From contig NZ_QLMJ01000008.1 in assembly GCF_003259845.1 (NCBI RefSeq), forward strand, positions 272,419 through 336,418: a stretch of 64,000 bases of DNA. Reading direction: 5' to 3'. The notes under the pieces were generated by a model. The model made no database searches. It worked only from the letters and a program-made list of their open reading frames with translations, and was not told the origin of the DNA. Shown in pieces: positions 34,712 through 42,449 of the stretch; within the stretch, counting starts at the first letter, position 1; every line of letters starts with the position of its first letter. The position numbers were made by a program, and so were the translations under genes. This DNA comes from Actinoplanes lutulentus. GTDB taxonomy: Bacteria; Actinomycetota; Actinomycetes; Mycobacteriales; Micromonosporaceae.

Positions 34712-35985
34712 GACGGTTCTCCTTCAACGATTTCATCGAGTTCATCAGGCCGGCGCATGACGTCATGCACCAGCTTCTCCACGTTCTGCGCGGCCGCCAC
34801 CAGGGCCGTGTCGTTCTGCGGCGCGGGCCCGTCGAGCACGTCGCGGACGTGGTCCGGTGCGAGGCCGGCCCGTTCGGCGATCTCGTCGCTGGTCGCATCC
34901 GGCGGCAGGCCGAGATGGTCGGCGAGCCGGCGCCGGGCCGCGGTCCGCAGGATGTCCAGCGTCGATCGGCGGGCGCGGGCCCGCTGGTAGAGGCGGGCGT
35001 GCCCGAGCATCGTCTCGTGCGCGGGTACCCGGGACGGCAGCGGTTCGGCGACCGGGGTGCCGAGCCGCCGGGCGGCCGCCGCGGCGAACGCCAGCAGAGT
35101 GATCGCGATCAGCGCGAGGGCGGCCCAGAACGCTGTGGGGAACGCCTCGGACAGCGGCGGTTTCGGCGGTTGCCCGCCACCGGCGGCCGGCGGCAGATCG
35201 GTGGGCGGGACGGTCGGGCCCGGCGTGGCCTGCGAGTCGCCGGTCGGCTGCTCAACCGGTGAGGAGGGATCGGAGCCGGAAGGCGACGGCTCCGGTTCGG
35301 CGTTCTCCCGCTGGTGCAGGCTCAGCCAGACGACCCGGTCACCGCCGAGGACCGTGGTCGCGAACTCCTCGTTGGCGTGCTCGCCGATCCGGTCGTTGCG
35401 GAACGGGTCGGCCGCCCCGACCAGCACGATCGTGACCGGCCCGTCGGTGAACGCGGCCAGCCCGCCGCCGAAGCAAACGGTGCCGTCCGGTGCCTCGTAC
35501 CGGTGGCGCAGCACGGCGGCCGGGCCGGGCAGCGGGATCGTGCAGCCGGCGCTGACCGCTTTCGCCGCCCAGCGGGTACCGGTGTGGTTGACGTTCCAGC
35601 CTGTCCGTTCCAGATCACGCAGCTCGGCGCCGGCCACGACGATCCGGGTGCCGGTCGGCAGGCTCACCGTTCCGATCAGATTCTGCAGGTCGACAAACGC
35701 CGGCGCGGGCACGAACAGCGTCGCGCCGGGGCTCTTGCGTACCAGATCAAGAGCGTTCTCCGACGTCGTCGCCTCGTCCACCGCGACGCCGCGCGCGCGA
35801 AGCGCGGCGGCGAGCCGGTCACTCCCGGTGCCTTCACTCGCGCCCGGGCTCAGGTACGCGGGATCGCCCGGATCCGCCTGTTCGAGGCGGTGCACCAGCA
35901 GCGTCCCGAAGACCAGCACGCTGAGCAGCGCGAACGGCAGCACCACCCGCATCCGCCGATGGGTGAGCGGGTTCCAGAAGCTCAC
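34708..35985 (-). CDS. DUF4350 domain membrane protein
   Basis: 425 residues: one N-terminal transmembrane helix (VVLPFALLSVLVFGTLLVH), a DUF4350 extracellular domain resembling a GATase-like fold (SDRLAAALRARGVAVDEATT, FVPAPAF), a Pro/Ser-rich stretch, a second helix (FWAALALIAITLLAFAAAA) and a cytosolic helical tail. This family is found in MoxR operons of actinomycetes, role unknown. It overlaps both neighbours by four bases. Confidence 0.85.
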   Translation of the reverse strand: MSFWNPLTHRRMRVVLPFALLSVLVFGTLLVHRLEQADPGDPAYLSPGASEGTGSDRLAAALRARGVAVDEATTSENALDLVRKSPGATLFVPAPAFVDLQNLIGTVSLPTGTRIVVAGAELRDLERTGWNVNHTGTRWAAKAVSAGCTIPLPGPAAVLRHRYEAPDGTVCFGGGLAAFTDGPVTIVLVGAADPFRNDRIGEHANEEFATTVLGGDRVVWLSLHQRENAEPEPSPSGSDPSSPVEQPTGDSQATPGPTVPPTDLPPAAGGGQPPKPPLSEAFPTAFWAALALIAITLLAFAAAAARRLGTPVAEPLPSRVPAHETMLGHARLYQRARARRSTLDILRTAARRRLADHLGLPPDATSDEIAERAGLAPDHVRDVLDGPAPQNDTALVAAAQNVEKLVHDVMRRPDELDEIVEGEPS

Positions 35986-36536
35986 CGCGGACCGCCCAGG
36001 GACGAGCGGACCTCGTCGGTCAGCCGCCGCATGTGCTCGTCGTGGGACGGGCCCGCCTCACGCCGGCCGTACCAGACCTCGGAGAACAACGCGGCCGCCG
36101 CATCCATGGCCGGTGCCGCCACCGGCTGGTTCAGCGCGGTCACGTCGGCGAGCTCGGCCACCGTGGTCCCGGGCTCCGGGGAGACGACGCCGGCCCGGGT
36201 CAGGTCGATGACGGTGTCCCGCAACCGCTGACGGATCGCCTCGTCGTAACGCCCCTCGGACGCGAGGACGTTGGCATCCGGTTGGAAACTCGGTGCTTTC
36301 ACGCGTACCGAAGGAGGCTTTTGATCGGAATTTGACGTTGACTTCTTCCGGCGGCGGCGAGGTAGGCGCGGCAGGGCAGGCAGCCGGAACGACGGCCAGC
36401 GGCGGGGGACCCAGGCCGGAAACGAGTACCAGAGCACGGATCCGACCAGCGTGATCAGAAACAGTCCGAGCAGCAGGGTCCGGCCCGGGATCACGTCGAG
36501 GACGTCGGCGATCCACGCGTCGTAACCGCGGGTCAT
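35982..36536 (-). CDS. DUF4129 domain membrane protein
   Basis: A 184-residue protein with one N-terminal helix (TLLLGLFLITLVGSVLWYSF), a basic Arg/Lys-rich linker, and a C-terminal DUF4129 domain whose usual core is visible (RYDEAIRQRLRDTVIDLTRA, then FSEVWYGRR). DUF4129 proteins accompany MoxR systems and, in some bacteria, protease/transglutaminase fusions. It overlaps the DUF4350 gene and the upstream membrane gene by four bases each. Confidence 0.85.
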   Translation of the reverse strand: MTRGYDAWIADVLDVIPGRTLLLGLFLITLVGSVLWYSFPAWVPRRWPSFRLPALPRLPRRRRKKSTSNSDQKPPSVRVKAPSFQPDANVLASEGRYDEAIRQRLRDTVIDLTRAGVVSPEPGTTVAELADVTALNQPVAAPAMDAAAALFSEVWYGRREAGPSHDEHMRRLTDEVRSSLGGPR

Positions 36537-37369
36537 GCGGCGTCCACCAGCGCGGACGAGCCGTCGCCGCCACGCGCGCGTTCCCGTGCGATCTCGATGT
36601 CCAGCCCCTCGGTCCGAATCCGCGCCTCCACCAGCAGCACCGCGTCCAGGCAGGCGAGCGCCGGATAGGCGACCGTGTTGGCCAGGCCCCAGGCGAGCGG
36701 GACCACCCAGGCGAGCACGGTATTACCAACCGTCCACCCGGCCTGCGAAGCGACCATGACCCACGCCGTCCCGAGCGCGAACCGCACCATGAACCAGGTG
36801 AAGTACGCGAGCAGCCGCAGCAGCGCCGGCCGCACCCCGTCCCGGACAGCGAGCCGCGCGGACCGGCCGAAAGCGGCCAGCGGCCCGGACACCCGGTTGA
36901 GCGTGAGCGCCGGCGTCGCCATCCCGATGAGTCCGTAAAGGATCAGCCACGGCACGAACCCGACATAGGCGCCGGCCGCCGCGATCAGCCCGGCGACGAC
37001 GGCGACCACCAGAACCGGCAGCGGCCGGGTGCGCGCCCACAGGTCCCGATGCCGCACCGGCCGGCGCAGCAGAGCGGGCCCGGCGGCCGCACCCGCATAG
37101 GCACCCAGCAGCGCGATGATCGTCGCCTCGAGCCCGAAGCCGACCGCCGTGATCAGCCACCAGCCGCCGAAATCGCCGAAGTCCGGCATGAACGTGGGTG
37201 CGTCGAGGCCGGCGCTCTCCCGCATCCGGCCGAGGATCACCTGCTCGGCGGCAGCGAGCGGCCCGGCGAGGGCGACCAGCGGCAGAGCGCGCTGGCGCAG
37301 CAGGGCGGCACCGGCATCGAGGAGTTCCCCGGCGGTCATCGGCCGCATCGGCAGAACTTCGGGCGCCAT
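36533..37369 (-). CDS. Polytopic membrane protein, first gene of MoxR operon
   Basis: 278 residues with about six hydrophobic segments after a short MTAGELLDAGAALLRQRALP opening. That start is typical of 'glycerophosphoryl diester phosphodiesterase membrane domain'-like proteins of actinomycete MoxR operons; no catalytic domain is present. It leads the five-gene chain 37369-32433, in which all junctions overlap by one to four bases, so one promoter in 37370-37413 probably drives all. In-frame Met codons at 37348 and 37339 are alternatives. Confidence 0.78.
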   Translation of the reverse strand: MAPEVLPMRPMTAGELLDAGAALLRQRALPLVALAGPLAAAEQVILGRMRESAGLDAPTFMPDFGDFGGWWLITAVGFGLEATIIALLGAYAGAAAGPALLRRPVRHRDLWARTRPLPVLVVAVVAGLIAAAGAYVGFVPWLILYGLIGMATPALTLNRVSGPLAAFGRSARLAVRDGVRPALLRLLAYFTWFMVRFALGTAWVMVASQAGWTVGNTVLAWVVPLAWGLANTVAYPALACLDAVLLVEARIRTEGLDIEIARERARGGDGSSALVDAA

Positions 37370-37413
37370 GGCGGCAAATCCTAGGTGATCACCCTGCGAT
37401 ATTGTCTCCGGCT

Positions 37414-37857
37414 ATGTCCGGGCTCTCGAGGTTGCAGCACATCCTGGTCGTCGACGACGACCCGGCGGACACCATGATGATCGAGGAAGCCCTGCTCGGC
37501 GTGGACATGCCGCCGGTCGTGCACGCCGTCGAGGACGGCCGCGAAGCGCTCGACTTCCTGCGCCGACGCGGCCGGTACGCCGGCGTCCCGCGCCCCGATC
37601 TGGTGCTGCTCGACCTCAACATGCCGCGGATGGGAGGCCACGAGGTGCTCCGGGACATCAAGAACGACGACGACCTGAAGAGCATCCCGATCGTCGTGCT
37701 GACCACGTCGACGGCAGCACCGGACATCACGGCGAGTTACGCGACGCACGCCAACGCTTACGTCTCCAAGCCGATGGATCTGGATTCGTTCGAGTCGGCG
37801 ATCCGCAAGATCAACCACTTCTACAGCGAGATCGCGATCCTTCCGGCCGATTCCTGA
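37414..37857 (+). CDS. Receiver-only response regulator (Rcp1-like)
   Basis: 147 residues consisting of a single CheY-like receiver. The acidic pocket is VVDDDPADT, the phospho-acceptor Asp lies in VLLDLNMPRMGG, the Thr in VVLTTST and the Lys in AYVSKPMDL. There is no output domain. The DLVLLDLNMPRMGGHEVLRDIK pattern (broken here as DLNMPRMGG plus DIK) is typical of Rcp1-type regulators that pair with phytochrome-like or hybrid kinases. No kinase is adjacent. Divergent from the MoxR operon. Confidence 0.9.
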   Translation: MSGLSRLQHILVVDDDPADTMMIEEALLGVDMPPVVHAVEDGREALDFLRRRGRYAGVPRPDLVLLDLNMPRMGGHEVLRDIKNDDDLKSIPIVVLTTSTAAPDITASYATHANAYVSKPMDLDSFESAIRKINHFYSEIAILPADS

Positions 37858-37882
37858 CCGCAATCGCGGCTAGCGTCGGGGT

Positions 37883-38959
37883 GTGAATCGCCGCGCTCTG
37901 AACCGTGCCACCCTCGCCCGGCAACTGCTGCTGGAGCGCGCCGATCTGAGTGTCCCGGAGGCGCTGACCCGGCTCGGCGGCCTCCAGGCGCAGACCCCGC
38001 ACACCTGGTACGTGGGGTTGTGGAGCCGGCTGCGCGACTACTCCCCCGTCGAGACGTCGGCGCTGCTGGAGGGCGGCGAGATCGTCCGGATGGCGCTGAT
38101 GCGCTCGACGATCCACCTGGTCACCGTGGACGACGCGCGGTGGCTGCGGCCGCTGGTCGAGCCGGCGATCATTCGCAGCACGATGGGCGCTTTCGGCCGG
38201 CATCTGCGGGAGCTGGACCGGGCGCAGTTGGTGTCAGCTGCCGTAGCGGCATTGGACGAGCGCCCGATGACCTTCAGCGAGCTGGGCAAGGCCCTCGCCC
38301 CGTCGTTCCCCGGCCGTGATCCGAATGCCCTCGCACAGGCCGCGCGGATGTGGATGCCGCTCGTGCAGATGCCGCCGCGGGGGATGTGGGGGCGTAGCGG
38401 GAAGGCGGCGCATGCTCCGCTGGCTTCCGGGCTTGCTGAAAAGCCGCCGCAAGATCTTTTCCTCCGCTATCTCGCCGCCTTCGGCCCGGCGACGGTACGC
38501 GACGCCCAGCAGTGGTCCGGCCTCACCCGCCTCGCCGAAGTCGCCGACTCCCTGCGACCGAAACTGATCACCTTCAAGGGCGACGACGGCCGTGAGCTGT
38601 TCGACCTGCCCGACGCACCCCGGCCGGACCCGGACACCCCGGCGCCGGCCCGCTTCCTCTACGACTTCGACAACCTGCTGCTGTCGCACGCCGACCGCAC
38701 CCGCATCACCGGCGACACCGACTACACGGCACAGGGCTGGGGCGGCGACAACAACGAGCAGCCCCGCTCGATCCTGCTCGACGGCTTCGTGGCAGCGACG
38801 TGGCGGATCGTCGTCAGCCGGCGAGAAGTGGTCGTGACCATCCGCCCGTTTCGGGTTTTACGCGCTACCGAGAAAGCCGCCATCGAAGAGGAAGGCACCG
38901 CCTTGGCGCTCTTCCACGCCCCTGCGGCCGACCCGGCGATCGTTTTTCAGGCCGGCTGA
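37883..38959 (+). CDS. HTH_42/AlkZ-like DNA glycosylase
   Basis: 358 residues of the winged-helix HTH_42 (DUF1006) family. Three winged-helix units can be followed from the N-terminus (LARQLLLERADLSVPEALTR) to the C-terminal barrel (LSHADRTRITGDTDY). Near residues 35-37 it has QAQ (GLQAQTPHTW), matching the QxQ catalytic motif described for AlkZ, the Streptomyces glycosylase that unhooks azinomycin interstrand crosslinks and protects producers. The GTG at 37883 is the likely start. It suggests repair of bulky alkylation or crosslinks; activity is inferred. Its end overlaps the convergent gene by 13 bases. Confidence 0.85.
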   Translation: MNRRALNRATLARQLLLERADLSVPEALTRLGGLQAQTPHTWYVGLWSRLRDYSPVETSALLEGGEIVRMALMRSTIHLVTVDDARWLRPLVEPAIIRSTMGAFGRHLRELDRAQLVSAAVAALDERPMTFSELGKALAPSFPGRDPNALAQAARMWMPLVQMPPRGMWGRSGKAAHAPLASGLAEKPPQDLFLRYLAAFGPATVRDAQQWSGLTRLAEVADSLRPKLITFKGDDGRELFDLPDAPRPDPDTPAPARFLYDFDNLLLSHADRTRITGDTDYTAQGWGGDNNEQPRSILLDGFVAATWRIVVSRREVVVTIRPFRVLRATEKAAIEEEGTALALFHAPAADPAIVFQAG

Positions 38960-39615
38960 ATCTGGCCCGACACCCGCTCGATTCGCCCCTGCTCGTCGAA
39001 CTCCACCCGCATCTCGCTCCCGCCCGGGTGATGACCCACCACCAACCCCGGACCGTCCTCACCGATCGACCATCCCTGTTGCTCCAAGAACGCCAGCAGC
39101 ATCGCCCGGTGATCCACAGGGAACGCCTGAATCACCTGCCCGAGCACCAGAAACGCCCGTTCGGGCGACACCGGCTCGATCAGTGCGGGCGGCAACCCCT
39201 CCACATGGAAGAACACCGCCCCGCCGTCATAAGGCCCCCGGTAATAACACCGGCCCGTCAACCCGGACGCGATCAACGCCAGCCGCGCGCCATCAGCCCG
39301 CTCCAGCGGGAACGACGCTTCGGTCAACTCGGTCACGCCGGCATAGTCGCCGTACCCTCGAAGCCACTCGCTCAGATGGACCACCTGCGCCGGCAGGTTG
39401 CTGCCGGTGTTCGCCCAGGCCCACAGCCAGGTCCCATCCCCATGGCTTTCGGTGCCGAGCAGCTGAACCGGGTAGCGCAGATCCTCGCCGAACGTCGCCA
39501 CGCCCTCGGTCAGATCAAGCTGCCAGTCACACTCCCCGATCAGGTCGGCGAGGGCGAGCTGCCGGGCGAAAGCGGTGGCCACATGCTGGGTGAACAATTC
39601 CTCGAATCGCGACAC
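38947..39615 (-). CDS. DUF6882-like protein
   Basis: 222 residues, soluble. The stretch LGTESHGDGTWLWAWANTGS is the marker I associate with the DUF6882 family, with a downstream LGQVIQAFPVDHRAMLLAFL helix and a C-terminal beta-hairpin. Function unknown; such proteins occur among immunity-like and accessory genes in actinomycetes. GTG start at 39615. The small gene at 39631-39810 lies 15 bases from it on the same strand. Confidence 0.7.
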   Translation of the reverse strand: MSRFEELFTQHVATAFARQLALADLIGECDWQLDLTEGVATFGEDLRYPVQLLGTESHGDGTWLWAWANTGSNLPAQVVHLSEWLRGYGDYAGVTELTEASFPLERADGARLALIASGLTGRCYYRGPYDGGAVFFHVEGLPPALIEPVSPERAFLVLGQVIQAFPVDHRAMLLAFLEQQGWSIGEDGPGLVVGHHPGGSEMRVEFDEQGRIERVSGQIQPA

Positions 39616-39630
39616 CCGGTCACCCTATGG

Positions 39631-39810
39631 CTAGGGCCGCGGCTGCTCCGCCTCGCTCTGCAGCAGCTGCCGCAGCGCCGCGACCTCGTCGGCGAGCGCC
39701 AGAACCGCATGCGCATGCGCAGCGGCGATCACCGCCGGAGTGCCCGGCAGCTTCCCGGACACGCTCGCCAGGAGCTCGTTTGCCAGATGACGGTTACTCG
39801 CCTGCGCCAT
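39631..39810 (-). CDS. Small helical hypothetical protein (59 residues)
   Basis: ATG at 39810 opens a 59-residue frame ending at TAG 39631. It is Ala/Leu-rich and predicted to be helical (HLANELLASVSGK, then AHAHAVLALADEVAALRQLL), and ends in an acidic/Pro tail. It sits tightly between the alpha/beta hydrolase (stop 39823) and the DUF6882-like gene on the same strand, and codon use is normal, so it is probably real. No family recognised. Confidence 0.5.
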   Translation of the reverse strand: MAQASNRHLANELLASVSGKLPGTPAVIAAAHAHAVLALADEVAALRQLLQSEAEQPRP

Positions 39811-39822
39811 CCCACGAGTCTC

Positions 39823-40698
39823 TCATCCGGCCACAAACGCCTTGATCCGGTCGGCCACCCGGTCCGGCGAATGCACCGGCAGATCATGCGACGCCCCCGG
39901 AACGATCTCCACCGTCGCCGCCGGCATGACCCGAGCCAGTCGCTGCGCGACTTCCTTAGCCGGATAAAGCGCGCTTTTTTCACCCAGCAAAACCAGCGAG
40001 GGTACGGTCACCGCCCGGAGATCCTCATCCCCAAGCGGCGTGGGTACGGGTAACCGGCGCCGGAATTTCATCGTCAGAGGCAACAGCGGCATCAGCTCGT
40101 CGTCACGCAACGTGGCGTTCCTCACCGGCCCAGCGAGCCGGCGCCGCACCGGCCGCGGACTGATCCCGGCCAGCCCACCGGCGATGAGCCAGATCCAGAA
40201 CCGCGCCCCGATCGCCCCGAACCCACCCGGATCGAGCAGGGTGAGGCTGGAGGCTCGGCCGGGATACTCAAGTTCATAACGCAGTGCCGCCCACCCGCCG
40301 TACGACATTCCGACCAGATGCGCGCCGTCCAGCCCGAGCCCATCCAGGGTCTCGTCCAGGCAACCGACAACGTCACGCTCAGTGGCGATCGCCCGAGTCT
40401 GCCGGGCCGCACCGGGCTCACCAATCGGGTCAAGAGCGATCACCGGGTTCGTGGCGCCGAGGTCCTTTACATAGTGGTACCAAGTGACTGCGTTCCCACC
40501 GGCCCCCGGCAGAAGCACAATCGGCGTGCCGGTGCCGGCGCCGCTGCGATAGGCGACGGCCGTCCCGAAGCTGGTCTCCACCGGGATCGGGGTGTCCGCA
40601 CCGGGCAGGAGCCGGACCAAGGCTTGGCGATAAGCCCCGTCGAAACGCTCACGGGCGCCCTCAGAGGTGAAGCCGCTGATCCCGTCCGAAGGGCCCAT
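39823..40698 (-). CDS. Alpha/beta-fold hydrolase
   Basis: 291 residues. The oxyanion region is VLLPGAGGNAVTWYHYV, the nucleophile elbow is GMSYGG (Ser), the acidic residue lies near VLLGEKSALYPAKE and the His near PGASHDLPVHSPDRVADRI. The order is that of esterases/haloperoxidase-like hydrolases. Substrate unknown. The start at 40698 lies within the DUF6578 gene's end, a 38-base overlap in the same direction, so these two are probably co-transcribed. Confidence 0.9.
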   Translation of the reverse strand: MGPSDGISGFTSEGARERFDGAYRQALVRLLPGADTPIPVETSFGTAVAYRSGAGTGTPIVLLPGAGGNAVTWYHYVKDLGATNPVIALDPIGEPGAARQTRAIATERDVVGCLDETLDGLGLDGAHLVGMSYGGWAALRYELEYPGRASSLTLLDPGGFGAIGARFWIWLIAGGLAGISPRPVRRRLAGPVRNATLRDDELMPLLPLTMKFRRRLPVPTPLGDEDLRAVTVPSLVLLGEKSALYPAKEVAQRLARVMPAATVEIVPGASHDLPVHSPDRVADRIKAFVAG

Positions 40699-40981
40699 CG
40701 TGCGAACGTATCAGGTCCACAAGATAGCCATCGAAGCGAAGCTCATCAGTCTCTTCCGGCCAGCGCCCGGCGTGGCCGAGGGGTGCGAGGATCGCCGTCC
40801 CGGGGTCGAGCGCCCGCTCCAGCCATGCGAGATCAGGCTCCTTCAGTTTCCAGGCGACCTCATCACCGACCGCGAACAGCTCCCCGCAACACTGCAGCTG
40901 CCACCCCTCCATCCAGATCCTGATGGCCGTCGCCTCCGGCTGGGCCCTGGCCCCGGCAGGCTGGGACCGAGGCTTCGTCAT
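40661..40981 (-). CDS. DUF6578-like small protein
   Basis: About 106 residues from ATG 40981 (MTKPRSQPAGARAQ). The core IWMEGWQLQCCGELFAVGDE is the pattern I associate with DUF6578, with two adjacent Cys and a Trp pair; the C-terminus (DELRFDGYLVDLIRSHDG) is acidic. Function unknown. GGAG directly precedes the ATG. The frame stays open to 41062, but the extension runs towards the repeat array and looks non-coding. It overlaps the hydrolase start by 38 bases. Confidence 0.65.
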   Translation of the reverse strand: MTKPRSQPAGARAQPEATAIRIWMEGWQLQCCGELFAVGDEVAWKLKEPDLAWLERALDPGTAILAPLGHAGRWPEETDELRFDGYLVDLIRSHDGPFGRDQRLHL

Positions 40982-41064
40982 CTCCGTAGCAGCCCTACTG
41001 GCCCTGCTGCTGACAGCATTCGCCCTGCTCGCAACCCCCACCCACCCCACATCCCACAACAAGT

Positions 41065-41275
41065 GTGTCGATTAGGGGTTCCCCACGCCCCCAAACTCAA
41101 CACACACACCACAGGCAACCCGCCCGTGTCGACTTCAGGCTCCACACGTACCCAAAATCGACACGCACACCGCAAGCAACCCGCCCGTGTCGACTTCAGG
41201 TGCTCTATGCACCCAAAGTCGACACGCATCAGCGGGCCGCTCACCGCGTGTCGACTTCGGCCCCCGCCGACCGGC
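41065..41275. repeat. Tandem hairpin array with 61-bp period
   Basis: GTGTCGA begins at 41065, 41126, 41187 and 41248, exactly 61 bases apart. The matching TCGACAC half (TCAACAC in the first copy) begins at 41097, 41158 and 41219, again 61 bases apart. Each unit is thus a hairpin. The best is 41187-41225: GTGTCGACTT pairs with AAGTCGACAC, and inside it GGTGC pairs with GCACC around a TCTAT loop. Between hairpins a GCAACCCGCCC word is conserved. No cas genes and no reading frame fit it. Confidence 0.8.
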
Positions 41276-41306
41276 AACCCGGACGCCATCGCCGGGTGAC
41301 CCAACC

Positions 41307-41487
41307 GAGCCGTAGCCCAGCCACGTCACCGCACCCTCACGACGTGACCGAACGACGGCCGAAGGGCACGAGCCGTAGCCCAGCCCTGTCACCGCACCCT
41401 CATAACGTGGCTGAACTACGGCCCAGGGGAACGAGCCGTAGTTCAGCCACGTAATCGCAGTCCCATAACAGGGCTGAGCTACGGCTC
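41307..41487. repeat. Tandem hairpin array with 63-bp period, family A locus 1
   Basis: GAGCCGTAG begins at 41307, 41370 and 41433, exactly 63 bases apart. Each unit is an inverted repeat; the third (41433-41487) is the best preserved, with GAGCCGTAGTTCAGCC pairing against GGCTGAGCTACGGCTC. The loops share CACCGCACCCTCA-like words in units 1 and 2. The same unit and period recur at 46787-46910. It lies 32 bases after the 61-bp array in the same gene-free gap (40982-41605). Confidence 0.8.
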
Positions 41488-41605
41488 GGCGCTTGGCAAC
41501 GAGAGACGCCGGCACCAGAACACGCCGCGGCCCGCCAACTCAGCGCGGCTGCGGGTTCGCAAGCGCCTTGCGAGCCACACGTATCGGGACGAAACCGGCT
41601 GGTCC

Positions 41606-42340
41606 TCAGGCGCGCCCGTGCGATGCGGGATCAGCGGTGACCGCACCTGCGCCGGCCGCTGCCGCCGCCGATGTCGCCGGCGCCGATGCCCGTGCCGCCG
41701 TCGGTGCCGCCGCCGATGTCGCCGATGCCGGTGTCGGCGTCGGTGCGGGTGTCGGCGTCGGTGCGGGTGTCGGTGTTGTGGGGATGGCGTTGGCGACCAG
41801 GACTGCTGCGATGGCGGCCGCAGTGGACAACGTCTCCGCGTTCAGGACGCGGGTACGGGCTGAGGCCCCGTCCAGCAGCAGCGCCAACTGCTCGCCGAGC
41901 TGTTCCGGCTCACGAGCCCCGGCCTCGCGAGCCGCCTCGGTGAGCCGCGCGGCGAAAGCCACCTTGTAATCGCGAGCGTAAACCCGCGCCGGGTGCTCCG
42001 GGTCGGGGATCTCGACGGCCGCCGCGATGAACGGGCACAGCGGGGCGTGCACCTCGAACACCGCCAGCAGCCGCTCGCGCGGTGTCAGGTCGGCGCGGTC
42101 GAAGACCTCGGGCAGGACGTCCGGGTCGAATCGGCGCAGGCACTCGGCGATCAGCTCGTCCTTGCCGGCGAAGTGCTGGTACAGCGTCCGTTTGGACACC
42201 TCGGCCGCGGCGCAGAGCTGGTCCATGCCGGTGCCGTTGATGCCCTGCTCGCGGAACAGCTGCTGGGACGCGCTGACGATGCGCTCCCGGGCACCCCGGC
42301 CGCGGCGCAGCCCCCGCGGCCCCTTCTCCACCTCTGTCAC
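41606..42340 (-). CDS. TetR-family regulator with low-complexity C-terminal tail
   Basis: About 244 residues from GTG 42340. The HTH is GINGTGMDQLCAAAEVSKRT followed by LYQHFAGKDELI, and a TetR ligand domain follows (AVFEVHAPLCPFIAAAVEIP). After about residue 182 there is an unusual tail of Pro/Thr/Ala repeats (PTPAPTPTPAPTPTPAS, then Ala-rich), encoded by a short tandem repeat of GGTGTCGGCGTCGGTGCG at about 41725-41780. It is divergent from the SDR gene and probably represses it. The frame upstream to 42484 is not family sequence. Confidence 0.85.
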   Translation of the reverse strand: MTEVEKGPRGLRRGRGARERIVSASQQLFREQGINGTGMDQLCAAAEVSKRTLYQHFAGKDELIAECLRRFDPDVLPEVFDRADLTPRERLLAVFEVHAPLCPFIAAAVEIPDPEHPARVYARDYKVAFAARLTEAAREAGAREPEQLGEQLALLLDGASARTRVLNAETLSTAAAIAAVLVANAIPTTPTPAPTPTPAPTPTPASATSAAAPTAARASAPATSAAAAAGAGAVTADPASHGRA

Positions 42341-42375
42341 CCGCCCAGCGTAACCCACTCGGGTACGACTCAGTG

Positions 42376-42417
42376 TACTTAGCTTGCGCCCGATCGAACC
42401 GGCAGCTACGTTAAGTA
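42376..42417. promoter_or_regulatory. Possible TetR operator region
   Basis: In the 109-base divergent gap, GTGTACTTAGC (around 42376-42381) and GTTAAGTACGC (around 42412-42417) form an inverted pair TACTTA/TAAGTA; a related GTGTACATAA follows at about 42427. Both lie where the SDR and TetR promoters must be. The spacing is wide for one TetR dimer, so these may be two separate sites. Confidence 0.4.
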
Positions 42418-42449
42418 CGCAGATCGGTGTACATAACGAAGGAGTGCTC

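Noticed and set aside
32433..37369. MoxR operon as a novel system
   Set aside because: The five-gene set with one- to four-base overlaps is the ordinary actinomycete MoxR/DUF58/DUF4350/DUF4129 arrangement.
41065..41487. CRISPR array
   Set aside because: The repeats are long self-complementary hairpins with short variable loops, not 28-37 bp repeats separated by unique spacers of similar length, and no cas genes are near.
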